A DNA stretch of 64,000 nucleotides from Terriglobia bacterium (GCA_021324365.1 JAJPJE010000029.1:1-64000); one strand, 5' to 3'. Counted from the stretch's first letter, positions 43,585 through 53,579 are shown. Program-made: numbers and translations. Notes: generated by a model not told the origin, from the sequence alone.

Positions 43585-44697
43585 ATGGCAGCAACTCTCA
43601 GCGAACTGCTGAAGCGAATGGTTGAACTAGGCGGCAGCGATCTTCACATCACCACGAATTCGCCTCCACAGGTGCGAATTCATGGTCATTTGCAGCCCTT
43701 GGATCTGCCGCAACTCACGGCGGCTGACACCAAAGCTCTGGCGTACAGCGTGATGACCGATGCGCAAAAGCATCGGTTTGAAGAGGATCTGGAACTCGAC
43801 TTCTCATTCGGCCTCAAAGGGCTCGCACGTTTTCGCGCAAACTGCTTTAACCAGCGAGGAGCGTGCGGCGCGGTGTTCCGCGTCATTCCATACGAGATCA
43901 AATCATTTCAGCAACTGCAGCTTCCACCCGTGGTTTCGAAGCTATGTGAAAAACCGCGCGGGCTGATTCTTGTCACCGGTCCGACCGGATCAGGCAAATC
44001 GACCACGCTGGCTGCCATGCTGGACAAGATCAACAGCGAACGGCACGAACACATTCTGACGATCGAAGATCCTATCGAGTTCGTGCACCAGCACAAAGCC
44101 TGCCTGGTAAATCAGCGCGAAGTTCACGCTGATACGAAGAGCTTCACCAACGCATTGCGCGCTGCTCTGCGTGAAGATCCGGATGTGGTGCTGATCGGCG
44201 AAATGCGTGATCTGGAGACGATTGAGTCCGCGTTGCGCATTGCAGAAACGGGACACTTGACTTTCGGCACCCTGCACACGAATTCAGCGGCATCGACTAT
44301 CAACCGCATCATCGACGTGTTTCCTTCGCACCAGCAACCGCAGATTCGCGCGCAGCTCTCGATGGTGCTCGAGGGAATTCTCTGCCAGTCGTTGCTACCG
44401 CGGGTTGGCGGCCAGGGCCGCGTCATGGCGATGGAGATCCTGATTCCGAATCCCGCCGTGCGTAACCTGATTCGCGAAGACAAGATTCATCAGATTTATT
44501 CGGCCATGCAGTCCGGGCAGGACAAATTCGGCATGCAAACTTTCAATCAGTCATTGGCGACTCTGTACTTTCAGAAACAGATCACCCTGGAAACAGCAAT
44601 TCAGCGGTCGTCGCTGCCGGATGAACTGCAGGAAATGATTAATCGGGGTGCGGGCTTGACCAAAGGGAATGGCGTTCCTGCAACGGCCAAGCGGTGA
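43585..44697 (+). CDS. pilT: Type IV pilus retraction ATPase PilT
   Basis: A 370-residue protein with Walker A GPTGSGKST (Lys138), Asp box TIEDPIEF, Walker B VLIGEMRD and His box TGHLTFGTLHTN, and the C-terminal region with IREDKIHQIYSAMQSG and MQTFNQSLA typical of PilT. It depolymerises pili for twitching motility and DNA uptake. A second, more divergent PilT-like ATPase is encoded at 16961-18160; the two differ in their C termini, so this one is the canonical motor. Confidence 0.96.
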   Translation: MAATLSELLKRMVELGGSDLHITTNSPPQVRIHGHLQPLDLPQLTAADTKALAYSVMTDAQKHRFEEDLELDFSFGLKGLARFRANCFNQRGACGAVFRVIPYEIKSFQQLQLPPVVSKLCEKPRGLILVTGPTGSGKSTTLAAMLDKINSERHEHILTIEDPIEFVHQHKACLVNQREVHADTKSFTNALRAALREDPDVVLIGEMRDLETIESALRIAETGHLTFGTLHTNSAASTINRIIDVFPSHQQPQIRAQLSMVLEGILCQSLLPRVGGQGRVMAMEILIPNPAVRNLIREDKIHQIYSAMQSGQDKFGMQTFNQSLATLYFQKQITLETAIQRSSLPDELQEMINRGAGLTKGNGVPATAKR

Positions 44698-44724
44698 GCA
44701 AATTTCGCATGACGAGGTAGCTAT

Positions 44725-45933
44725 ATGCCAGTTTTTACATTTTCCGGGAAAAATGCTAGCGGCGCCAAGGTTGCCGGCGAGCGTGTAGCCGAAAACAAGC
44801 AGGTGCTGAAAGCCGCACTCGCGCGCGAGCGCATTTCTACCGTCACCATCAAGGAAAAGGGCAAGGAATTCGCATTTCCGACGCTGGGTTCGTCCAAAGT
44901 GCCGGTGAAAGATGTTGCGATCTTCTTTCGCCAGTTCTCAGTGATGATTGATGCCGGCTTGCCGCTCGTGCAATGCCTGGAGATTCTGGCTGCGAACCAG
45001 GAGAATCCGGCCTTCCAGAAGACGTTGACGGGAGTTCGTACCACGGTCGAAGGTGGTGCGACACTCTCTGCCGCGATGAAGCAATATCCGAAGGTATTCG
45101 ATGATCTGACGGTGAACATGATCGATGCCGGTGAAACCGGCGGTATTCTCGACCTGATCCTGCAGAGACTGGCCCAGTACGTGGAAAAAGCAGTCAAATT
45201 GAAAGCGGCGGTCAAGTCGGCACTGATCTACCCGGTTGCAGTGATCAGTATGGCCGTTATCATCGTGGGCTGCCTGCTCAAGTTCGTGGTGCCGATCTTC
45301 TCGAACCTGTTTGCCAGCTTGCAAGTCAGCCTTCCGTTGCCAACGAGAATCGTGATCGGTCTCAGCGATGCCGTCGGTAAGTTCTGGTGGGTTGCTTTTG
45401 TTCTTGCAATTGGCTCGGTCATCTCAGTCAAACAGATCAAGAAACATCCACAGGGACGAGTGGTGTGGGATGCGATGCTATTGAAGTTGCCGGTCTTCGG
45501 CATGGTGCTACGAAAGATTGCTGTGGCGCGATTCAGTCGCACATTGGGTACGCTGCTAACCTCGGGCGTGTCGATTCTTGAAGCGTTGACCATTACAGCG
45601 AAGACGTCAGGGAACGCCGTGCTGGAACAAGCCTTGATGAAAGTGCGGAAAGCCATCGAAGAAGGACGCACCATCATTGACCCGCTCAAGGAATGCGGCG
45701 TGTTTCCGAATATGGTTTGTCAGATGATCGGTGTTGGCGAAGCTACTGGTGCTATGGATGCCATGCTTCAAAAGATCGCTGACTTCTACGAGGACGAAGT
45801 GGATGCAGCCACGAAGGACATGTTGGCGTTACTCGAGCCGATCCTGATTGCCTTCCTGGGTGTAGCCGTTGGCGGCATCGTGATTTCGCTCTACATGCCG
45901 CTGTTCTCGATGATTTCGAAACTCTCGGGCTAG
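44725..45933 (+). CDS. pilC: Type IV pilus platform protein PilC
   Basis: A 402-residue inner-membrane protein with a GAGGTAG site before the ATG. Two repeated GspF/T2SSF domains (about 65-190 and 270-395) with FFRQFSVMIDAGLPLVQCL and FSRTLGTLLTSGVSILEAL as their opening motifs, and membrane helices at about 168-190, 218-238 and 375-398. PilC is the platform on which PilB and PilT act. Cotranscribed with the flanking pil genes. Confidence 0.96.
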   Translation: MPVFTFSGKNASGAKVAGERVAENKQVLKAALARERISTVTIKEKGKEFAFPTLGSSKVPVKDVAIFFRQFSVMIDAGLPLVQCLEILAANQENPAFQKTLTGVRTTVEGGATLSAAMKQYPKVFDDLTVNMIDAGETGGILDLILQRLAQYVEKAVKLKAAVKSALIYPVAVISMAVIIVGCLLKFVVPIFSNLFASLQVSLPLPTRIVIGLSDAVGKFWWVAFVLAIGSVISVKQIKKHPQGRVVWDAMLLKLPVFGMVLRKIAVARFSRTLGTLLTSGVSILEALTITAKTSGNAVLEQALMKVRKAIEEGRTIIDPLKECGVFPNMVCQMIGVGEATGAMDAMLQKIADFYEDEVDAATKDMLALLEPILIAFLGVAVGGIVISLYMPLFSMISKLSG

Positions 45934-45962
45934 CCAAGTTTTGATGATACCCAGGGCAGGAA

Positions 45963-47729
45963 ATGCAGCAGTTCGAAGACAATCCGGGAGTGGCGATGGA
46001 TCGCGGTGCGTCTATCGCCCCCCAACCAGCATACGAACATAGCTGGCTCATCTGGCTGGCTAAGGTCAGAATCCTCATTCTGACCTTCCTGCTCGGCATT
46101 GAACTTGCGGTCATCAATTTCACTTCGACTTCAATCAACCGCCGCCAGTTCGTGGCAGCCATCGCATTTTGCTACGCCATTTCTGCCTTTCTGGTTTATG
46201 TCGCCTCGCAGTTGCGCGATAGTGTTTCTCACCGCTGGGTACAAATTGCTACCGATCTTGGTATGGCCACACTGCTGGTCTATGCCACCGGGGCGTTTGA
46301 TAGCCCGTTTTATTTCTTGTATCCGCTCATCATTATCAATGCAAGCATCCTTCTTAGCCGGCGATGGGCGTTGCTGGTGGCTGTCTCAGCCTTCATCCTG
46401 CATGCGACCATATTGGAGCTATCGTCGCTGGATTGGATTTTGCACAGCGACTCGCAATCTCGAAGTGCGCTTATCTCACTCCAGGCGACTCTGGTCATTA
46501 ATTTCGTTGCCTACATGGCAATCGCGTATCTCGCATCGCGACTTAGTACGCGCCTGCGCCAGGTCGACGTTGAGCTCAAGGACGCGAGCGGCGCACTTCA
46601 GGACCTTCAGGCGCAACATGAGCACATTATTCAGTCGATCAGCAGTGGCCTGATTACCACTGACATTGCCGGACATGTCACGTTAGTCAATCCTGCTGCG
46701 GAGCTCTTGCTTGAGCGCTACGCAAGCGAACTGGTGGGCAAGCAGATTGCGGCGCTGTTCCTGGACCGCTTGCCGGCTCCAACTAGCAGCAGCGCTCATT
46801 CCGAAGTCAGGGCTTCCTGCCCGCGCGGTCGCAGGCGCCAAAAGACGTTTCGCATGACCGCCACCTCGCTGACCGTCCCCGGACGCGGTGCCGTCGGGTT
46901 TGTTTATAACTTCGATGATCTTACTGAAATGCGCCGTCTGGAACGCGAGGTACGTTTGAGTGACAGGCTTGCAGCCGTGGGGCGAATGGCGGCAGCGATT
47001 GCTCATGAGATCCGCAATCCTCTTTCGTCCATTGCAGGATCCGTTCGTGTGCTGTCGGACGTCGCTGTGTTGAACGACGAAGAGAAGATGCTGGTGAACA
47101 TCGTCAATCGGGAATCTGAGCGGCTGAATACCATCATCTCGAATTTTTTGTCGTACACACGCGAGAAGCAATACGAGTTTGTTTATGTGAACCTGGTTCC
47201 TGTTCTCGAAGAGACGTTGAAGCTGTTGGAGAACCGGTTGCCCTCACTCGATAGGCGTACCGACAACGCAGATCGTCCGCAGATCAGTCTCGTACGGAAG
47301 TTCGAAATTTCCGAGGCCTACACCTTGGCCGATGCCGATCGCTTGAAGCAGGTATTCTGGAACATCGCTGAAAATGCCGTGCGCGCCATGCCCGACGGCG
47401 GCACTTTGACGGTAACCGTCCGTGCTACTGAAAGTCATTTTGTGGTCAGCTTCAACGATACCGGCAAGGGCATGCCAAAGAATCAGATCGACAAGATATT
47501 CGAGCCGTTCCAATCCGACTTCGACGGAGGAACGGGCCTTGGCCTCGCGATCGTCTATCAGATCGTGCAGGCGCACGATGCAAAGATTTCGGTGCGCTCT
47601 GGGCCTGGCGAGGGTGCGGATTTCATCCTGCAATTCAAGCGCGCAGCGGATGAGTCCGGGACAGAAGAAAAAGAAGGCGACGATATCGCAGTGCTTGCTG
47701 CAACCGGCGGAAAGGCTTTGCATGGGTAA
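45963..47729 (+). CDS. pilS: Sensor histidine kinase PilS-like
   Basis: A 588-residue protein. The N-terminal half has about six membrane helices (30-190), then a coiled coil, a PAS domain (about 215-320) and HisKA/HATPase_c: the phospho-acceptor His348 in AIAHEIRNPLSS, N-box NIAENAVRAM, and the G-boxes DTGKGMPKN and GGTGLGLAIV. This is the architecture of PilS, which senses pilin in the membrane and phosphorylates PilR. Its stop overlaps the pilR start by 8 bases, consistent with coupled expression. Confidence 0.92.
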   Translation: MQQFEDNPGVAMDRGASIAPQPAYEHSWLIWLAKVRILILTFLLGIELAVINFTSTSINRRQFVAAIAFCYAISAFLVYVASQLRDSVSHRWVQIATDLGMATLLVYATGAFDSPFYFLYPLIIINASILLSRRWALLVAVSAFILHATILELSSLDWILHSDSQSRSALISLQATLVINFVAYMAIAYLASRLSTRLRQVDVELKDASGALQDLQAQHEHIIQSISSGLITTDIAGHVTLVNPAAELLLERYASELVGKQIAALFLDRLPAPTSSSAHSEVRASCPRGRRRQKTFRMTATSLTVPGRGAVGFVYNFDDLTEMRRLEREVRLSDRLAAVGRMAAAIAHEIRNPLSSIAGSVRVLSDVAVLNDEEKMLVNIVNRESERLNTIISNFLSYTREKQYEFVYVNLVPVLEETLKLLENRLPSLDRRTDNADRPQISLVRKFEISEAYTLADADRLKQVFWNIAENAVRAMPDGGTLTVTVRATESHFVVSFNDTGKGMPKNQIDKIFEPFQSDFDGGTGLGLAIVYQIVQAHDAKISVRSGPGEGADFILQFKRAADESGTEEKEGDDIAVLAATGGKALHG

Positions 47730-49125
47730 CGTACTGGTTTGCGACGACGAACGTTCCATTTGCGAAATGCTGGAAATCACTCTTCGCAAAGACGGCCATC
47801 GTGTCGAGACGGTAACCTCGGGAGAAGCTGCGAAGAAGAAGATCGAATCGGCGCTCTTCAGCGTGGTCATCACTGATATTCGCATGCCGAACATTGGAGG
47901 CATTGACGTTCTTCGATTTGCGCATACAGTGTCACCCGATACACACGTCATCTTGATAACTGCTGTCGACGATTTGGAACCGGCAGTGCAGGCGGTGAAA
48001 GCAGGTGGCGCCTGGGATTACATCCGTAAAGGCCCCAGCCTCGTGGATGACATTAAGCTGTCGGTGCGGAAAGCGATCGAACAGCAAAATCTGCAGAGGC
48101 AGAACATCGCGTATCAGCGCGACGCGGCAGGCCGCAACTCCCTCGATAATATTGTTGGAGTCAGTCGCGGGCTCGAGCGTCTGAAGCAGACTATCCGGAG
48201 CGTCGCTACCACCACCAGTACGGTTCTTATCTACGGCGAAAGCGGCACGGGGAAAGAGTTGGTCGCACGCGCCGTGCACGCCTGTTCCTTGCGTGCAGCA
48301 GCGCCTTTCGTGTCGATCAATTGCGGTGCGTTTCCGGAAACTTTGCTTGAAAGTGAATTGTTCGGCTACGTGAAAGGCGCTTTTACTGGAGCGAATGCGA
48401 ACAAAGCGGGATTATTCGAGGTTGCCGATAAAGGGACCTTGTTTCTCGATGAAATCGGAGAAATGACACTGCCAATGCAGGTAAAGCTCCTCCGTGTTCT
48501 TCAGGAACGCACGTTGCGTCCAGTGGGCGGCACCAGCGAAATCCCGGTTGACGTTCGAGTGATTGCCGCAACGAACAAACATCTGGAAGACCTGGTTTCG
48601 CAGAATCTGTTTCGAGAAGATTTGTTCTACCGTTTGAGCGTGATTCCAGTCGAAGTTCCTCCGCTTCGCGAGCGGACGGAGGACATCCCACTGCTTGCAA
48701 ATCATTTTTTGAAGAAATATGCGCCGGCTGCGCGCAAGAATATTTTGAGAATTTCTCCCGAATCCATTGAAGATTTGTGTGAATATGATTGGCCTGGCAA
48801 TGTCCGCCAGTTGGAGAATACGATCGAGCGCGCCGTGGCACTTGAGGCTACCGACGAGTTGCACGTGGAAATGCCGGTCGTCCGCTCCAAGCGTGCGATT
48901 GCGGTCGCTGCCGGCCTTGAGAATGCGAACGGAAATGGCAATGGCCACGGTACACCGTCACTGCCGAATGACGGTTTGGACCTCGAAGCGTATATTGCCG
49001 GGCTGGAACGCAGCCTGATTCAGTCGGCGCTTAAGCAGTCGAACGGCGTGCAAACGCGGGCGGCGGAATTACTGCATGTTTCGTATCGCAGTTTCCGGCA
49101 TTTGCTGAAAAAATACGAGATTTGA
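47722..49125 (+). CDS. pilR: Sigma-54-dependent response regulator PilR-like
   Basis: The start is the ATG overlapping the pilS stop codon; the frame is open upstream only because it overlaps pilS. 467 residues: receiver domain with phospho-acceptor Asp52 in VVITDIRMP, AAA+ domain with Walker A GESGTGKE, the sigma-54 contact loop GAFTGA, Walker B LFLDEIGEM, and a C-terminal Fis-type HTH (TRAAELLHVSYRSFRHLLKK). It activates sigma-54 transcription, normally of pilin genes; no pilA is present in this window, so targets lie elsewhere. Confidence 0.94.
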   Translation: MGNVLVCDDERSICEMLEITLRKDGHRVETVTSGEAAKKKIESALFSVVITDIRMPNIGGIDVLRFAHTVSPDTHVILITAVDDLEPAVQAVKAGGAWDYIRKGPSLVDDIKLSVRKAIEQQNLQRQNIAYQRDAAGRNSLDNIVGVSRGLERLKQTIRSVATTTSTVLIYGESGTGKELVARAVHACSLRAAAPFVSINCGAFPETLLESELFGYVKGAFTGANANKAGLFEVADKGTLFLDEIGEMTLPMQVKLLRVLQERTLRPVGGTSEIPVDVRVIAATNKHLEDLVSQNLFREDLFYRLSVIPVEVPPLRERTEDIPLLANHFLKKYAPAARKNILRISPESIEDLCEYDWPGNVRQLENTIERAVALEATDELHVEMPVVRSKRAIAVAAGLENANGNGNGHGTPSLPNDGLDLEAYIAGLERSLIQSALKQSNGVQTRAAELLHVSYRSFRHLLKKYEI

Positions 49126-49147
49126 TCCTGAACTGGAGTTCTAGGCC

Positions 49148-49945
49148 GTGGCTCACGACCCAATCATCACATTTACGACAGACTTCGGTGTGACCGATCC
49201 GTATGTGGGCACAATGAAGGGCGTAATCCTGAATATCAATCCCAGTGCCCGCATCGTCGACATCAGCAACGCGGTGCAGTCTTACGACGTGCTGGATGGC
49301 GCTATCACGATTTCGCAGGCATACCACTATTTCCCGAAGAACACTTTGCACCTGGTGATCGTGGACCCGGGCGTAGGAACTGCCCGCAGGCCAATTATCG
49401 TCCGTGCCGAGCACGGAGTCTTTATTGCACCGGATAACGGCGTACTTTCCCTGATCTACGAAAAGGAAGAGCGTGTGAATGTACGTCATATCACGGCAGA
49501 ACATTACTTCCTGCAGCCCGTGAGCCAGACTTTTCATGGGCGCGATGTTTTTGCGGCCGTTGCTGGTTACGTCAGCAAGGGAGTGGATCCGGCGAGCCTG
49601 GGAGAAGAGATCAAGGATTTCGTTCGATTTGCTGCACCCAGACCAAAGCCGATCGATGGCCTGTTAAAGGGCAGCGTGATCAAGGTCGATAAATTCGGAA
49701 ATCTGATCACCAATTTCACTCCGAAAGACGTTCCGCAGCTATTTGGAGCTGATCCGGCTGCCTTCAAGATCAAGATTGGCAAGGCGGAAGTGACCAATAT
49801 TCGTAGCGCCTACGCCGAAGGGGCACCGGGCGAAGTGTTCGCGATCATCGACAGCATGGGTTTCTTGGAGATCGCGATGAACCGCGGAGCGGCCAATCGA
49901 ACGATCGCCGCCGAAAAAGGCACCGAAGTGGTGATTAGCTTCTAG
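49148..49945 (+). CDS. SAM hydroxide adenosyltransferase (DUF62 family)
   Basis: GTG start with GGAG eight bases upstream; 265 residues. The N terminus has the family motif TFTTDFGVTDPYVG and the catalytic triad of hydroxide adenosyltransferases, Asp73 and Arg80 in VDPGVGTARR and His130 in FHGRD. These residues are replaced in fluorinase and chlorinase, so the reaction should be hydrolysis of S-adenosylmethionine to adenosine and methionine. It follows pilR by 22 bases and may be the last gene of that unit, though the functional link to pili is unclear. Confidence 0.93.
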   Translation: MAHDPIITFTTDFGVTDPYVGTMKGVILNINPSARIVDISNAVQSYDVLDGAITISQAYHYFPKNTLHLVIVDPGVGTARRPIIVRAEHGVFIAPDNGVLSLIYEKEERVNVRHITAEHYFLQPVSQTFHGRDVFAAVAGYVSKGVDPASLGEEIKDFVRFAAPRPKPIDGLLKGSVIKVDKFGNLITNFTPKDVPQLFGADPAAFKIKIGKAEVTNIRSAYAEGAPGEVFAIIDSMGFLEIAMNRGAANRTIAAEKGTEVVISF

Positions 49946-49986
49946 GTAGCCAACTTGCCGGTTGCTCCCACTCCGGCTGCCGACTG

Positions 49987-50220
49987 CTAAACATTCTTCG
50001 GTTTGGGCCGCGCATAGTGTTCCATCTGGCCCGTCCACTTCAGGAAACGTAATAGTTCTTTCTTCTCGCGCCACATAAATCCCCAGAATTCTAGAAAGCC
50101 GACCTGGTTCATCTTTACACCGCAATAGGTTTCGATCCGCCAGCGAAGGTAAGGACTGCGCCAGGGAGCGAGCCGATGGCCTTTGGTTGCATTCCACAGA
50201 AACCGGAGAGCGTAGCGCAT
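49987..50220 (-). CDS. Small basic protein of unknown function
   Basis: A 77-residue, strongly basic and aromatic protein (MRYALRFLWNATKGHRLAP at the start, then SPYLRWRIETYCG, FWGFMWREKKELLRFLKW). There is no signal peptide or membrane helix; the Trp/Arg-rich character suggests a membrane- or nucleic-acid-binding peptide. It converges on the SAM hydrolase gene and is divergent from the TPR gene across a region with a perfect 13-bp inverted repeat. No family name can be given. Confidence 0.6.
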   Translation of the reverse strand: MRYALRFLWNATKGHRLAPWRSPYLRWRIETYCGVKMNQVGFLEFWGFMWREKKELLRFLKWTGQMEHYARPKPKNV

Positions 50221-50229
50221 TTCGTTTCT

Positions 50230-50299
50230 CAGTCTATCAGCCTGTAAGTCGATCAGCTAATAGAGTGACCGACTGAAAGACTGGCCGGCTGATAGACTG
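50230..50299. repeat. Perfect 13-bp inverted repeat in a divergent gap
   Basis: CAGTCTATCAGCC (50230-50242) and GGCTGATAGACTG (50287-50299) are exact inverse complements separated by 44 bases. The spacer itself repeats related words (GATCAGCT, GACTGAAAGACTGG). The element occupies the gap between divergent starts, so it could be an operator pair, a looped regulatory site or a mobile repeat. Confidence 0.6.
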
Positions 50300-50305
50300 C
50301 TTTCC

Positions 50306-50656
50306 GTGAGTACTGAACCCAACCGGCAACTCGCCGAAGATCATTACTACAGCGCACTCGACCTGTTCGCCGATGGCCAGCACGAACAGGCAGTTGCGGA
50401 ATACTGCAAATCCATTGAGGCAGATCCCACGTTTACCGAGGCGATGCATGGCCTTGCGCGCGCCTACCAGGACTTGGAGCGTTACGATGAGGCAATCGAA
50501 ATCGCCAACCGCATTGCCCAGCTCGATCCAGACGACATTCTTGCCCACACTAGTCTTTCCATCCTGTACCAGAAGAAGGGCATGGTGCCGGAAGCCGAGG
50601 CCGAGGCGAACAAGGCGCGAGTGCTGGATTGGAAACGACAGCTAAAGAAGAGGTAA
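50306..50656 (+). CDS. Tetratricopeptide repeat protein
   Basis: GTG start, 116 residues. Three TPR units are visible: LAEDHYYSALDLFADGQHEQA at residues 9-29, FTEAMHGLARAYQDLERYDEAI at 43-64, and the HTSLSILYQKKGMVPEAEAEA unit at 80-100. No signal peptide. Small TPR proteins act as adaptors; the partner is not indicated. It lies between the divergent small basic gene and the convergent aminotransferase. Confidence 0.8.
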   Translation: MSTEPNRQLAEDHYYSALDLFADGQHEQAVAEYCKSIEADPTFTEAMHGLARAYQDLERYDEAIEIANRIAQLDPDDILAHTSLSILYQKKGMVPEAEAEANKARVLDWKRQLKKR

Positions 50657-50724
50657 TCAGCACTTAACATCCAGGTCTGTGCCTTTCAGGGCGACTGCTT
50701 CATGGCTGGTCGCCTGAGTGCTGA
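50657..50724. terminator. Nested hairpins between convergent genes
   Basis: The whole 68-base gap is bounded by TCAGCACT and its inverse complement AGTGCTGA, with GGCGAC / GTCGCC nested inside. It could fold into a bidirectional transcription stop, but lacks T-tracts. Confidence 0.45.
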
Positions 50725-51942
50725 CTACTGATAGTGCTCGGCCATAAACTCGGCCATACCAGTGTAGGCCTTCGTGAGAGTCGCTTCGTCCGGAAGGAAG
50801 ACGATGCGCACATGCTTGGTTCCCGGTTTCTGGCCGAAGCCGCTGCCGTGGACTAACAATGTGTGTTTCTCGGCTAAGACTTGCTTCACGAAGCTGAGGT
50901 CGTCGTCGGGAATGTCGAGCTTCGGATAAGCATAGAAGGCACCCTCCGGCGCGACACAGCTGACACGCGGAGTGCGGTTGCACCAGTCGATCGTGAGCTG
51001 ACCGCGGCGCCGGAGCTTCTCGTGCACCTCTTTCAAGTGATCCTGCGGGCCTTCCAGAGCAGGCTTGATCGCCCACTGCATGGGCTGGCTGGCGCACAGG
51101 CGTGAGCGCAGCAACTTATAAATCCCTTCGAGATACGGCTTGATGCATGCTGGCTCGCCGCTCGCAATCGCCCATCCTATGCGCCAACCCGGTACAAGAT
51201 AGGACTTCGACAGCCCACCGAAAGTAATAATCGGCACATCGCTGGCAAGAGATGCCAAGGGGATGTGCGGGCGCGCCGTAAACGTCAGTTTGTCGTAGAT
51301 TTCGTCCGCAAAGATAACCAGCCGGTGCCGGCGAGCGAGTTCGACGATCTGTAGCAGGGTGTCGCGTGAATAGAGCGCGCCCGTGGGATTATTCGGGTTG
51401 ATCACGACGATGCCGCGCGTGCGCGGTGTGATTTTTGCTGCGAGCTCGTCGATGTTTGGCTGCCAGCCGTTGTCTTCGTCGAGATCGTAGGGCTCGATCG
51501 GCGCTTCCAATTTCGCCAGAACGGCCGAATACAGCGGATATTCCGGGCTCGGTGTGAGCACGGTTTCGTTCTTGTTCAGCAGCGCAGCGAGGCACACATC
51601 AACACACTCGCTCACACCGCTGGTGACGAACACCCCCTGTGCGTTGCCGATACCTTTACGCTCGGCTTCACCATGAATTGCCTCGATGGCTTCGTCGATA
51701 CCCAACGAAGGAGCATACCCGTTCCTTCCGTCGCGCATGGCTTTGTGAACCGCTTCTACCAGGTGAGGCGGCGTTTGGAAGTCGAACTTCAGCGGGTCGC
51801 CGATGTTCAGCGGCAGTATCTTCGCGCCGCTCTTTGCCACTTCATCTGCAAGAACAGCAAGATCGCGAATGGCATAGCGCACACTGTCAAGGCGTGCGGC
51901 AGCAGGGATTGCGGCGAGTGTTGACTCAGAGATGGTGGACAT
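50725..51942 (-). CDS. Class I/II aminotransferase (alanine aminotransferase-like)
   Basis: A 405-residue PLP enzyme. The fold-type I features are GYAPSLGIDEAIEAI, VFVTSGVSECVDVC, the VINPNNPTGALYS signature, IFADEIYDKL and the PLP lysine Lys246 in GGLSKSYLVPGWRIGW. The N-terminal stretch (YAIRDLAVLADE...LPLNIGDPLKF) is closest to AlaA-type alanine aminotransferases, which interconvert alanine/2-oxoglutarate and pyruvate/glutamate, but substrate specificity is not proven by these motifs. Confidence 0.88.
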   Translation of the reverse strand: MSTISESTLAAIPAAARLDSVRYAIRDLAVLADEVAKSGAKILPLNIGDPLKFDFQTPPHLVEAVHKAMRDGRNGYAPSLGIDEAIEAIHGEAERKGIGNAQGVFVTSGVSECVDVCLAALLNKNETVLTPSPEYPLYSAVLAKLEAPIEPYDLDEDNGWQPNIDELAAKITPRTRGIVVINPNNPTGALYSRDTLLQIVELARRHRLVIFADEIYDKLTFTARPHIPLASLASDVPIITFGGLSKSYLVPGWRIGWAIASGEPACIKPYLEGIYKLLRSRLCASQPMQWAIKPALEGPQDHLKEVHEKLRRRGQLTIDWCNRTPRVSCVAPEGAFYAYPKLDIPDDDLSFVKQVLAEKHTLLVHGSGFGQKPGTKHVRIVFLPDEATLTKAYTGMAEFMAEHYQ

Positions 51943-52004
51943 GGAGCGCCTTCGGGCTGTAACAGTTTACGTGCGGAGAGAGACAGTTACCAGTCTGCGC
52001 TGTG

Positions 52005-52027
52005 GCGCGGGCGGGCCTCGCCCGCGC
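52005..52027. repeat. Very GC-rich 9-bp stem, dispersed-repeat type
   Basis: GCGCGGGCG and CGCCCGCGC flank GGCCT. The flanking words (TGTGGCGCGGG) recur at about 58143-58153 downstream of mreD, so it may be a REP-like element rather than a terminator. Confidence 0.4.
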
Positions 52028-52061
52028 GCACGAGTAGATCAGCCTGTTGCCGCGTCTTGCC

Positions 52062-53579
52062 TTACTCTGGCCTGTCGATCTGCGCTTTTTGCAATCGATC
52101 CGAGTAATCGACGTACACTGACTTCCATTCCGTGTAGAAGTCAATCGCGCCAATGCCTCCTTCGCGATGGCCGTTTCCGGTCTGCTTGGTGCCGCCGAAA
52201 GGCAGGTGCACCTCTGCTCCGATGGTTGGGGCGTTGATATAGGTGATTCCGGCATAGAGGTCGCACATGGCTTTGAACGCTCGATTCACGTCTTTGGTGT
52301 AAATCGCCGAAGAAAGCCCATACACCACGCCGTTGGCGATCTCGATTGCATCGTCCATGTGATCGCAAGGGATTACCGAAACGACAGGCCCAAAGATTTC
52401 TTCCTGTGCGATACGCATCTTGGGATCCACGTCGCCGAATACGGTAGGCTCGACAAACCACCCGTGCTGGTACTCGCCCTTTTCCAGGCGATGGCCGCCG
52501 CACAACATCTTTGCGCCTTCATTCTGCCCAATTTCGATGTACTTAAGGTCCGTCTCCATCTGCGACTTATTTACCGCCGGTCCCATGTCGACCGTCTCAT
52601 CGAGCCCGTTGCCGATTTTCAGTTTTTTGGCACGCTCGACAAGACGATTCACGAACTCGCGATACACGCCCTTCTGCACAATGATGCGACTGGTCGCGGT
52701 GCAGCGTTGTCCGGTGGTTCCGAATGCGCCCCAGAGCGCGCCATCAAGCGCCAGATCGAGATTCGCATCATCGAGCACGATCATGGGATTTTTGCCGCCA
52801 AGTTCCAGAGAGCAGCGCTTAAAGCTGCGCGCTGCCGATTCGCCAACCACGCGCCCCACTGCTGTGGATCCGGTGAGGGAGATTGCCCGAACGTCGGGGT
52901 GCTCAGTGAGCGGAGTGCCGACTTCAGAGCCAAAGCCGGTCACGATGTTGACCACGCCCTTGGGAATTCCGGCGTCCATGAGCGCTTCTACAAAGTTGAA
53001 GACCGATAGCGGGGTGTCCTGTGCAGGTTTGATGATGCACGTATTGCCGGCAACCAGCGCCGGGAACAGCTTCCACGAGGGGATCGCCATGGGGAAGTTC
53101 CACGGCGTAATCATGGCGCAGACGCCAATCGGCTGGCGCACTGCCATCGCGAATTTGTTCGGCAGTTCCGATGGCACTGTGTGGCCGAACATGCGACGGC
53201 CTTCGCCGGCCATGAAGTAGCCGGTATCGATTGCCTCCTGCGTATCTCCTCGCGTTTCCTTGAGCACCTTGCCCATCTCGCGGGTCATGTCGCGCGAGTA
53301 GTCTTCCTTGCGCTCTTCCAGGATCTGAGACGCACGGTAGATGATCTCGGCCCGTCGCGGTGCGGGTACCAGGCGCCACTTGGCGAAGGCGCGGCCGGCG
53401 GCTTCCACCGCGGCGTCCACCTCCGCTTTTCCGGAGCGCTGGAAGATGCCGACGACTTCGCGAGTGTCAGCCGGATTCACGTTCTCGAACGCCTGTCCAG
53501 AGCGGGACTCGACCCATTGACCGTCAATGAAGTTTTTGAAGACGCGTGGCTTGGTGACGCTGATTGGCTCAGTAGCCAT
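52062..53579 (-). CDS. NAD(P)-dependent aldehyde dehydrogenase
   Basis: A 505-residue ALDH with GGAGGG four bases before the ATG. Catalytic Cys293 in [10 protein letters not shown] and general base Glu259 in LELGGKNP keep the classical 34-residue spacing; the oxyanion Asn is in PWNFPMAI and the NAD-binding region has [10 protein letters not shown]. The end ([19 protein letters not shown]) resembles the semialdehyde dehydrogenase group such as alpha-ketoglutaric semialdehyde dehydrogenase, but the exact aldehyde is not determined. It precedes the aminotransferase gene by 119 bases on the same strand and may be cotranscribed. Confidence 0.92.
   Translation of the reverse strand: MATEPISVTKPRVFKNFIDGQWVESRSGQAFENVNPADTREVVGIFQRSGKAEVDAAVEAAGRAFAKWRLVPAPRRAEIIYRASQILEERKEDYSRDMTREMGKVLKETRGDTQEAIDTGYFMAGEGRRMFGHTVPSELPNKFAMAVRQPIGVCAMITPWNFPMAIPSWKLFPALVAGNTCIIKPAQDTPLSVFNFVEALMDAGIPKGVVNIVTGFGSEVGTPLTEHPDVRAISLTGSTAVGRVVGESAARSFKRCSLELGGKNPMIVLDDANLDLALDGALWGAFGTTGQRCTATSRIIVQKGVYREFVNRLVERAKKLKIGNGLDETVDMGPAVNKSQMETDLKYIEIGQNEGAKMLCGGHRLEKGEYQHGWFVEPTVFGDVDPKMRIAQEEIFGPVVSVIPCDHMDDAIEIANGVVYGLSSAIYTKDVNRAFKAMCDLYAGITYINAPTIGAEVHLPFGGTKQTGNGHREGGIGAIDFYTEWKSVYVDYSDRLQKAQIDRPE

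Noticed and set aside
49148-49945. Fluorinase or chlorinase
   Set aside because: The Asp-Arg-His triad of the hydroxide adenosyltransferases is intact and is replaced in the halogenases.
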